In this document: positions 37,795-47,798 of the stretch, in pieces | Position numbering within the stretch: position 1 is the stretch's first letter | How the letters are laid out: every line of letters begins with the position of its first letter | NCBI GenBank assembly: GCA_030544235.1 | Contig: CM060469.1 | Span: 15,432,017 to 15,496,016, forward strand | Length of the DNA: 64,000 nucleotides | Direction of reading: 5' to 3' | DNA from: Lepturacanthus savala | Taxonomy: Eukaryota > Chordata > Actinopteri > Scombriformes > Trichiuridae | Program-made: the position numbers and the translations under genes | The notes under the pieces: model-generated | What the model saw: the letters and a program-made list of their open reading frames with translations, nothing else | Database searches by the model: none | Told to the model about the DNA's origin: nothing

Positions 37795-38100
37795 TGCCTC
37801 TAAACTTTATTAAAGGGCCAATATGGTGGAAAGTAAGAAGCTCTACAAATATTGTGTCATATTTCAAAATCCACAGAGTGCAGCAAAGTTGTGACGTCAC
37901 ACGAACCCCCAGTCATTCAAATCCGAGTAAAATTCTCGTTAATATTAACGAGACAGACGCAAAACGACCTCAAGAGCTCCAGAGAGGAGACGTAAAACTA
38001 TATTGAGATCATTTTTTTTTTGGTAGTTAAAACCACACATATATATATCACAAATTCAAAAAAGGGAAACATGTATGATATGATATGGGGCTTTCAAAGT
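37795..38100. mobile_element. CCAATCAG-family MITE, copy 3
   Basis: Landmarks gttgtgacgtcacac, aacgagacagacgcaaaacg, agctccagagaggag, aaactatattgagatcattt. Same orientation as copy 2, so the pair is a direct repeat. Confidence 0.65.
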
Positions 38101-38277
38101 TTGGTTGCAGAGTTTTTTTTTATTTATTTATTTTCTGTTATATTCAGCAGATCTAGAGATGATTAAATCAAGATTTAGATTCACTTTGCAACAAGCATGT
38201 TTTGACAGATGGAGAGGAGGGGGGGGTTGGCTAAATAATTTATATTTTTAAAGATGAATGAATTATTTTTGATCCCA

Positions 38278-38278
<1 letters not shown>

Positions 38279-38312
<34 letters not shown>
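38279..38312. repeat. (CA)n microsatellite
   Basis: About 17 CA units in the intergenic region. Other short CA/GT runs sit at 22497-22527, 24727-24746, 32101-32120, 42714-42736 and 46494-46533. Confidence 0.9.
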
Positions 38313-38315
<3 letters not shown>

Positions 38316-38380
38316 ATTTGGAGGCGGGGGTCACTGTCAGTAGAGCGATAATTACAATCCATAGTAAAGATGATTTACCA

Positions 38381-38425
38381 CGTCCGTCACCCATCTTCTC
38401 CTGGGGAGAAGATGGGTGACGGACG
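38381..38425. repeat. Perfect 21-bp inverted repeat with 3-base loop
   Basis: Left arm begins CGTCCGTCACCCATCTTCTC, loop TGG, right arm begins GGAGAAGATGGGTGACGGAC. All 21 positions pair. It lies in the kif26a-mir-203 intergenic region just before a GGA-rich run. Confidence 0.9.
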
Positions 38426-39177
38426 AGGAGGAGGAGGTGTGGGGTTGGGTTGGGTCCCTCCTCCCTTACCTGCCCCCCACCACCACCACCACCACCACAA
38501 GCCGCTGATGAAATTCCGCGGACGGGATCCCCCCGGGGACCGAGCCGCTACATCTGCTGCCCCCCGCGCACGTGCGGGGAAGTCGCTGTGGGCATCTCAT
38601 TAATGCTTCTCTGTACGTCTTGAGACCTTCTCCTCCTCCTCCTCCTCCCGGTGTCCGGGCAGGCTTTGTGAGCAACGTTTAGCAAATATTGATAGTTCCT
38701 GGCGCACGGAGCAGATCAAAAGAGGAAAAAGGAGAATGGTGGATGGGGGGTGTCTGAAAGGGAGATGGGGAATAATCGGTGCCACGGTGCTTTCATGAAT
38801 GATTTATGTAATATAAAGTAATGGTGTGTGTGTGTGTGTACAGGGGGGGGGGTCATATCTTGCCGGAGTTGTGTCACATTTTGATCAGGTCCCCCCTCTC
38901 TCCCCCCATCAAAACTAGTCCTAGGAGTTAAAGGTTAGATTTGTATGCACAAGTCCAAACGCAAAAAAAAGAAAAAGGCATTTTGCCAAATCAATGGAGA
39001 CTATAGCTACAAGTCCAGCCAATTTGTCACGGAGCAAAAATTGAAAAGCAAGCACGTGTACTACTGTATATGTGACCCTCCATCTAATAATTTATTTATA
39101 GGCTGTAATACATCTAATGTAATAATGTTCAACTTTATAATGCGTTCTCGTTCATCATTTCTGGAGTATATATATAT

Positions 39178-39590
39178 AGTTTGTACACACCTTCTCATCA
39201 ATTTGTTTTCTTTATTTTCATATTCACATTGTAGATTCTCACTAAAGGAATCAAAAATATGTAAGAACACATGTTTAGGTGCTATGTACTTAACAAAAGG
39301 TGAAATAACTGAAAACATATGTTCATATATTCTAGTTTCTTAAAATAGCCATCATGTGCTTTGATGGATAAGGCAATAAATTCCGCTAATTAACCCTGAT
39401 AAGGCACATCCATGAAGTGAAAACCATTTCAGGTGACTACCTGAAGAGTGTGTAAAGCAGTAATCAGAGCAAAGGGTGGCTATTTTGAAGAAGCTAGAAT
39501 ATGAAACATTAAATAACACTTCAGTTATTTCACCTTTTTTGTTAAGTACACGTGTGTTCATTCATAGTTTGGATTCCTTTAGTGAGAATT
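39178..39590. mobile_element. Palindromic Tc1-like MITE, copy 2 (right end truncated)
   Basis: Same family as the copy at 58.0-58.4 kb: left arm gtttgtacacaccttctcat to taaaatagcc (39356), then the inverse arm from ggtggctattttgaagaagc (about 39475) to ttcctttagtgagaat. The last ~60 bases of the right arm are missing. It explains the apparent mirror-image open frames in this stretch. Confidence 0.7.
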
Positions 39591-39666
39591 TTATTATTTT
39601 ATTTTATTTATTTAATTGTTTTAAATGGCAGCAGAACTTTCAGTACTTTGGACAGCGACCTGGATC

Positions 39667-39671
39667 CCCCC

Positions 39672-39702
<31 letters not shown>

Positions 39703-39710
39703 ACACACTC
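39667..39710. repeat. Poly-C run followed by (CA)n
   Basis: About 20 consecutive C followed by about 10 CA units; a composite mononucleotide/dinucleotide repeat. Confidence 0.9.
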
Positions 39711-39817
39711 AGACAACAGAGACATTATTATTTTTTATTGGCTTGTGTTTAATCAGTACTTTTGAATCCAGATGACAATAAAATAGTGGAAATAATGAAA
39801 TAATAGTGGGTTGTATA

Positions 39818-39926
<109 letters not shown>

Positions 39927-40091
39927 AATACACCACAGCAATAGAGCTGTTAAATTGTTTTTTGTATACGTCAGCAAGCTGAATGAAATTACTGGAGCCA
40001 TATTTTCTTTATAGCCAACCCCCCCCAACCAGTACCACCCCATACAGTTTCCTTGTGTGCTGCAGATACCATTGCAACACAAGGGGGCAGA

Positions 40092-40095
<4 letters not shown>

Positions 40096-40124
<29 letters not shown>
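40096..40124. repeat. (GA)n microsatellite
   Basis: About 14 GA units just downstream of the presumed pri-mir-203 polyadenylation site. Confidence 0.9.
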
Positions 40125-40127
<3 letters not shown>

Positions 40128-40178
40128 ACATGAACACAAACAAGTTTTACTGTTAAAAAAAAAAACTATTCTACTCTT

Positions 40179-40184
40179 TTTATT
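40179..40184 (-). terminator. Candidate polyadenylation signal for pri-mir-203
   Basis: AATAAA on the minus strand about 170 bases downstream of the hairpin, followed by a GT-rich stretch (cttgtttgtgttcatgtgtt). Together with the TATA box it would bound a primary transcript of roughly 0.57 kb. Weak evidence, since AATAAA is common in AT-rich DNA. Confidence 0.3.
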
Positions 40185-40350
40185 GTCTTAATGTATGTAT
40201 ATGTATATAATGTAATGCATTCATTGATTGATTGCTGATTCTCTAACATGTATCCCAATAAAGCTCACGTACACATGTCGCAGAATCATCAAAAGTCCAG
40301 GCCTCCAGAGCCTTGTCCCGAGGGTCCGTTCAAACGCAGCTTTTGTCTGA

Positions 40351-40422
40351 CTGGTCAAGTGGTCCTAAACATTTCACAATTTTGTGAAAGAACTGTTGAA
40401 CTGTTGAGAACCACTTAATCAG
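40351..40422 (-). ncRNA. mir203a: mir-203 (mir-203a) precursor hairpin
   Basis: Minus-strand hairpin. The 3p arm at 40356-40377 begins GTGAAATGTTTAGGACCA and ends CTTG, identical to the fish miR-203a sequence I know (the human form differs near the 3' end). The 5p arm (about 40391-40415) reads AGTGGTTCTCAACAGTTCAA and onward, one base different from the human arm over this stretch. The arms pair through a short terminal loop around 40378-40390. miR-203 represses p63 and stem-cell character in stratified epithelium. In human it lies between ASPG and KIF26A, exactly as here. Confidence 0.96.
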
Positions 40423-40760
40423 GTTGACCACACTTCTCTTCAGGGCCGGCAAAAAAAAGAGAAAAATCCATCCTCTTTGAACAGTTGCTTCCGTTAATGA
40501 AAGAAGAGAAGAAGAAGGAAAAAAAAGATTCGACTCTGAGATGATCTGTTTAAAGACAACAAAGTAAACGCATCATTTACCACAGCGGGTTTGGAGCCTT
40601 TCCCTCCTGTTCCAGAATCAAAGCACAACAGGCCACAAACAGGCTCCTGCCTTCACGAGTGGGCTTACCTGGAGGAAAGCAAGAGGTGAGATCTGTCCCT
40701 GCCGGGCTGTTTCTTCCTCGCCCTTGCTGACGCTGTGTTGAGATGACAGGCTGCACGGCT

Positions 40761-40769
40761 CTTTATATA
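40761..40769 (-). promoter_or_regulatory. Candidate TATA box of pri-mir-203
   Basis: Minus strand reads TATATAAAG, about 340 bases upstream of the hairpin and about 550 bases past the presumed aspg polyadenylation site. This predicts a start near 40735. A consensus donor CAG|gtaagc follows at 40668, so the primary transcript could be spliced around the microRNA. Inference from position and motif only. Confidence 0.45.
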
Positions 40770-41322
40770 GTGTTCCGGGGCTTGGTTCGTACAAGCCTCT
40801 CATTGAGGAGAGGAATGAGGCCCATGCTGGTCCAACCGGATGAGCTGGGTTCCACCAGCGAGCAGCACAACGGGGCAGCCGCCCTCAAGACAGAGATAGC
40901 ACATACCAGCATCTACAGGCCGACAAGTCACATGGACGTCTGGTACTTTATCTTTGTGCACGTCTTTTATTTTTCATCGAAGTCTCGGTTTAAGCCTCGG
41001 CTCACGTTGAACCGTCAGACGAGTCCTACATGCGGGTTCTCTGCAGTATTTCTACTGAAGGCCTGTGCTGCGTACCGCCACCATGAATCCTAATTATTAT
41101 TCAGAACGGATGTGTTTAGAGGACACAAAGGAACACTGCACACTAATAAAAATGACCTCCAACAATCAGGTAGCACTATTTCATACAGGAACCCCGTGTC
41201 AAATCGGAAAAATCGCTCCGGAATCTTTAGCCAGAAGCTGTTAATCTACGTATGTATGCACAGATCTGTTTTTTCACAACACAACACAATAAAAAAGGAG
41301 ACACTGGTTTTGAAAGGAGAGA

Positions 41323-41328
41323 TTTATT
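41323..41328 (-). terminator. aspg: Likely aspg polyadenylation signal
   Basis: AATAAA on the minus strand 1.27 kb after the proposed stop codon, followed after about 30 bases by a T- and GT-rich downstream element (attgtgttgtgttgtg). It is the first canonical AATAAA I found in the 3' direction, giving a 3' UTR of about 1.3 kb. Confidence 0.5.
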
Positions 41329-42601
41329 TGATTTTTTTTTCTTCCCCACACAGGAGAAACAGAACCACGAGGTCACTTTCTCACACGCACGCACACACAC
41401 ATCATCTTGCACCTGTTTTTTTAAATACAGCAGTAGGATAATATCAGCAGCATTGGATGAAAAACAGTAGGGACGGGGAGGGGGGAATCACATCAAGATT
41501 CTGTTTGCACTTTAAAGTCACATGTAACCACAACAAAAGAGCCGGAAATATTACTTTACAGGTGAAAAAATATGACCTTTGAAAACTGCTATCAAAAGGA
41601 AGAGTTTGTTGCGCAACGAGAGGAACAGAAAACATATTGATTCGTCATCCGAGAAAATTAATTAACATTTTTAAATTAAAAACAAAAAAGAAAAACAGAC
41701 ACTAGGGTGGCTTTCCAGTTTTTATATGGCTTGGTAATAGTCTGAATTTCCTCTTTCGAAGTCACAGACATGCCACTGTAGCCATTCTGAGGAACAGGCT
41801 GGATGAGTCTGGAGGGTAACTACAAGATTTTGCAAGACCTGTTTAACAGAGAGAAAACTAACATCTCCCTCCTATAGACCACAGAGTTTGGCATTGTCAC
41901 ACGCAGTTTCGCTTGATAAATTATCGAAAGATTAAGCAAAGTGTTTTAGATTAATTTTCCTTCCAATGGATTAATGTATTAATAATTATTTTAATCCCTA
42001 CTAAACACATCTCCGTACTATAGACCGCGGTGAACAACTTCTATAGTTAGATGACATCCCAGATAATAACAATAAAATCGTATTTTCATTAGTTTACATA
42101 CTTTCCAGCATCTCACTAGAAAAATAAGTATAAAAATAAAATCTGTGAATGTACCCTGTACTTCCAGATGTCAGAAATATATTGCTACAGAGAGAGGCAT
42201 TACTTGTAACGATATAGGATTACAGCAACTCTTCTGATATTGAAAAACAAAACAAAACAAACATTAAAGCGCTGTTGTTTCTCAAGAAATAATGGGGTCA
42301 CCACTGATTCTTGTAGTTCAAACATTCAGTATAAAAATGTGGTTTCTCATACATAGAATACTGTGTAACAATCAATATAGTGTACATATATCAATGCCCT
42401 CAAAGCAGTTGTATAATATTGTGCTATTAAAGGATTTGGAGGGAAAGTTACTGCTTTTATATGCAGTTATTGCTTCTAACAATATATAAATCTATCTAAG
42501 CATTACACAGACATTTAAAGCGAGAGCGACTTTGTTAAGTTTAACGGTGGACAGTGTGATGAGGACGGCTTTCGGAGGAGGTGGACGGTGTAGAAGAGAA
42601 G

Positions 42602-42643
42602 TCAGAAGATGCTTGACCTTGGGGCGGTGAACTCGATGGCGTT
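42602..42643 (-). CDS. aspg: aspg exon 16 (stop codon; acceptor uncertain)
   Basis: Acceptor with a good pyrimidine tract ending tctgtggcag, then 13 codons (NAIEFTAPRSSIF) and TGA. A second strong acceptor 41 bases upstream (exon from 42684, stop at 42541) would instead give a 47-residue Ser/Pro-rich tail. I cannot decide without transcripts. I prefer the short form because the longer one would translate a pyrimidine tract. Confidence 0.55.
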   Translation of the reverse strand, partial: NAIEFTAPRSSIF

Positions 42644-43008
42644 CTGCCACAGAAATGATAAGAGACAGGATTAATATGAGGCACCTGGAAGGAGGAAGGC
42701 TGGTTTACACACAAACACACACACACACACACACACATGATTAACAGGCATCAAATCCATTATGATCCAATATGATCTGAGACAGAAGCACAACAGAAAG
42801 GTCTGACACATGCACAGCTCAAATTATTAAAAAAAAACAACATCAATTCACACTCAACTATTGATTAGCAATTAATCTAATGATTGTGTGATTAACTGCT
42901 GCTCTACAGTAGTGACTGTTTTATTTCTTCTTCTGTTGTTCATTATTTTTATTTCCTGTAATTCAAGTTCATCTTGTCATGACATTTAAGGGGCAATTGT
43001 ATCAAGTG

Positions 43009-43040
<32 letters not shown>

Positions 43041-46000
43041 AATGTCTTTTTGTACATGACAAATACTGAAATTGTTTATAATATATAAAAACAGAGATAT
43101 TAAGTTTACAGTCTTATAGCACTAAGATAATATCTGGATCAACTAAAATCACTAAAATCTAATGCAGTGTTCATGTGTTGTACTTGTATGTGCACTCACT
43201 TCATTTTAGAAATGTATTTTTTCAGTAACAATGATATTTTTTCTTTTCTGTCTGGAGTTGCCTGAATGGCTTCCCTCTAGGTGTTGGGTGAACTGGGGCA
43301 TAAAATCAACCGTAGATGTGAAACATTTGTTTGTCCTCATGTCTGAGCCCTGTGATAAGACTGGCAAGTTTTTCAAGGGATGCATTTTGCTTCTTTGTGC
43401 AACGCATGCTGGGATTCAAAACTCACAACCCAGAGGTAAAAAAAAAAAAAAAGGCATGCGGGAGCCAAAGGGGGATAAGGGGAATCTCATCACATCTCTC
43501 ATTCAAAATATTGGGACAACAAACAAATTTACTAAATCACATTTACCTCATCATCATCATCATCATCATCATATTCATTATAGTCATTAAAGTCACCCAA
43601 TGTTCTCTGAAATTAGAAGAATTTAAAGACAAAAATGTAATTGAGAGGTAATTACAGAAATAATGCATATAGAGAGCCTAAGTACTTCCCCATCCAGGTA
43701 CCCATGGAACCTATTTCTGAAAAAATATGACCAGTTGTGAACAGAGAGACAAATCAATCATATATATATATATATATATATATGATATTTCATGATTTCA
43801 TGATATTCTAATTATTTAAGATGCATCTGTATATACGTATATAGAACATATAGAGAGAAAGAGTAGCTAGAATGGATAGAATTACCGTGTTCAAGAGCTG
43901 GATTAAAAATGCAATCACTTCAGATTTTCCCATGGCCTTGGCCTGCAAAAGGTCAAGGTTGAGAGAAAGAATGAATACGGGTTGATTCTAACATAGCAGA
44001 AAGAAAATGAAGTGCTATTAGAAGTGGAATACGTGGCCCTATAGAACCCACCACTTGCATTGCGGACCGCCCGTCGTAGCCCGGTTTATTCAGGTCAGCT
44101 CCTGCAAGGAACCATATCTCCAGGCCCTCCAGGTCACCGCTGGCCGCCATGCTACCACACAGAATTTAAAAGCATTATTATGACAATAAAGGGATCTGTT
44201 TCTCAAAATTATATTACTAGGACCACCACTTCAGCGATTATTCGATCCAAGAGACACCAGTTTTTTTTTTTTATAAATTGGGTGTGCTTCTGAAAAGACA
44301 TTGGAACCATCTTGATAAAAGCTGTAAAATGTCTCCGGTGCATGAATAACAGGAGCCAGCCGGTGTGTCACGCAGACGCCAACAGGAGAGATGCAGTAGA
44401 GATGCAAAGCTATGCAGCCGGGGAGCATTCCTACAGTGTGTGTAACAGCGGTTGGGTAACAACTGGTTGTACCTGTGTCAGCTATGGAGGATGGGTCACT
44501 AAGAGCGACCGAGGCGTTCGTGACTGTATGACGAGTGCAGTTGTTTGATGGCGTGCTTTTGTGCGTCTCTCACCTGCACAGTTCTGTTCCCGCTTCCGCC
44601 AACTGGACCCTGGTGAAGTGGGCTCCGGTCTGTCTCAGCAGCCTCACCACTTCCTTGCGCCTGAATTAAGACACCGTGCGATAAAGCTTTATAACTATCA
44701 CAGGATATGTAATGTATAAATACTGTAGAGTATCACTCCATTAACCTTCCTGTTGTGTTTGTTTCATGTTAATTATTTCTGTGGTGCCGGTTGAAAATGG
44801 CAGCTGCATTATAGATGAGTATAAACCCATAATAATATTTTCCGTATATTATCTATGGCTGCAGCTAACCACTATTATGACAGTGGATTATTCAAATGAT
44901 TGTTTAATCAAATAATTGATTAGCTGTTTAGTTCATTAAATGGTGTAAAATGTTGATCAAAGCTGGAGATTCAACCTAAAATGTCTTATTTTTTTTGTCC
45001 AGACCAACAGTCCATAACTCAGCGATCATCAGTTTACTATAATAGAAGACTAAAGAAACCAAAAAATAATCAGATTTGAGAATCTGGAACCAGAGAATTT
45101 TGACAGTTTCTTTTTAAAAATAACTCAAATCGATGAAATGACTGTCAAAATAGTTGGCGATTAATGTAATAGATGGGAACTACTCGATTAATCATCTGCT
45201 CTAATATTATCACTTGTGTCAGATCTTTTTTTGCTAACTGGAATTCTTGTTATTCATGGCCTATGGGCTTAAGTGACATGAGCTCATACAATTAGTTTTT
45301 GGTAAAAACATGGATGGATTATTGTGATTATAACAAATGCTCAGATGAAACAGTGCATTATTTATTACAGACTATTTATTACAACCTTATGACAATCCTA
45401 TTAAATTAACTACTTTTATCAGAGAGAAAAATTGTAAGTCAGTCTGAATCAACTGGAGGGTCAAATATAGGCTAAATAATAGATATAATCATAACCATTA
45501 TAGGGAATATTATTTTAAAAATGTAGAATTTAGATTTTGTCAATCCTAAACTTCTATTTTATCCAATGAAGTGCAGCATTGGTTGTAGTTTAACAAGTAA
45601 GAACAAACTTCTTATCCCCCACAATGAACTGCCCATACCGGAGTCACCTGTGTGAGCAGTGGCCCCGGCTCCATCTGGCCAGATAATCTACCCTCAGTGT
45701 AATTGGCTCACTGATCCCCTCTCTCCCTCGCTGTAAAGTGCTTTGTTGTATGTGTTTTGTTGCCCAAGAAAGCCTCAACCTGCAGCCTAAGAAACTATTA
45801 AAAAGGGCTTAGACTTCCTGTTGAGTGTTAAGAAGCCAGTATCTCTCATCTGTGAAACTGGGAACAGGCTGGTAGGACTGGTTCAGGGGACACTCCCCAC
45901 ATTTGTTCTTTAACCCTTCTCTCGACTCTCGCTGCCACTCCTTATATGGGCATCAGGCTGTGAAACGCCAGTGACTTTAAAAAAAGGTCCATCAGTCAAA

Positions 46001-47749
46001 TGCTGAGATTGTAAAAGCAGCTCAAAACCCCAGTTCGATTACTTGGCGCGGCTTCTTTAAATACATTTGGAAAGGACATAGTGAGCCGAAGGCGTGTAGC
46101 ACAGGAAGTGTAATGACAAGTGTTAGTGTGCCATTGTTTCCCTCTACATCACAAAAGGGAAACAAGTCTCTACTTGCTGTGCCAACCGTTAAAATAGGAC
46201 AACATCCATTTGGCACAGCTCCTACACATACGATATTTTTCCCTCGGGGCTCAACACAGCAGCGACACGGCAGCGACGCAGCAGTGTTAAGTGTCACTTT
46301 TTCCCCAGATAGACGTTAGAGCATAGTCAAGAGAATGAGGAAAAAAAATGTAAAAAATACAAAAACGGTTTCAGTAAAAATAAACACTGACTAAATCGTC
46401 AGATGACAATTAGCCTAATTAGCTTATAATTATTGCTTGCCCTCTAAACGCCATTAACAGTTGCTCCCCAGGTTTTAACACCCCCCACCCAACACACACA
46501 CACACACACATACACACACAAACACACACACACTCCCTTCCTGTTATCTAAGCAGAGCAGATTCCCTACCTTGCAGCAGCTCATGTAATGAACTCTCCTG
46601 TACAGCAGCTATTACTGACATATTTTCAAGACACAGGGGTTGCTAATGGCCAAAAGAATTTTTTTTTTTTTTAGTCTTGCGCTTGCAACTTCAGGGAATG
46701 CCGTAATTGCTTTAAAGCAGACTTTTCGATGGAAAAACAAACAGCCCTCATTATTCCAAATGAGTCTTACCTGAAGCGTACAGCGTTGGTGAGGGGTGTG
46801 TCGCCATAACGATCTTTACCATGGACGGTAGCGCCGTGACTCAGTAGGTACTGCACCACTGGGAGGTGACCCTCGCAGGCAGAGATGTGTAGGGGGGTAC
46901 GTCCATCATAGTCACCCAGACACAAGTTACTGCCCTGTGCCAGAGGAAAACAATGGAGAACAGGAAAATTACAGACACAGTACACACAGGGTTTATGCAG
47001 GAATCCAGGTGTTCATTTCAATTCCTTTTTTAAGACTTTTTAAAGACCCCAAATTTTTAAGACCTCATCACTATTTCAAGCAGTAATCAGTAATGACGTT
47101 GACTTGACTTTGACAGTTGTAATAAAATATACGGAACCATCGTAAAAGATTATTTTTGGTTCATTAACTTTGGAAGCATCTTGTATTTAATGATTTTCTT
47201 TTTTCCTTCAAATGTAATTTACTGAAAAATAAGTAATAAATAAATAAACGAAAGGGGCGACATGGTGGCGCAGGGGTTAGCGCTGTTGCCTCACAGCAAG
47301 AAGGTCGCAGGTTCAAGACCTCCTTGGTCCTGGGTCTGGGACCTTTCTGTGTGGAGTTTGCATGTTCTCCCCGTGTCTGCGTGGGTTTTCACTGGGTACT
47401 CTGGCTTCCTCCCACAGTCCAAAAACATGCTGAGGTTAATTGGAGACTCTAAATTGCCCGTAGGTGTGAGTGTGTAAGTGAATGGTGTGTGTGCCCCACG
47501 ATTGGCTGGCGACCATCTGGGGTGTATCCCTTTCGCCGTAACGCGCTGGGATAGGCTCCAGCAGACCCCTGCGACCCTAATGAGGAATAAGCAGGTATAG
47601 AAAATGACTGACTGACTAAACGAAAACCGAAGCTCTCTTACCATCATTTTAACCTACTCCAGAACCCCTTCATCCTCCTCAAAACCTCCTCAAAAAGTAA
47701 AGTATTTGCCTTTACTTCTCTGTGTACAGAAAAGAGAACTACAATATTA

Positions 47750-47798
<49 letters not shown>

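Noticed and set aside
38381..38425. Perfect hairpin considered as a microRNA precursor
   Set aside because: Stem of 21 bp with a 3-base loop is too short and too perfect for a vertebrate pre-miRNA.
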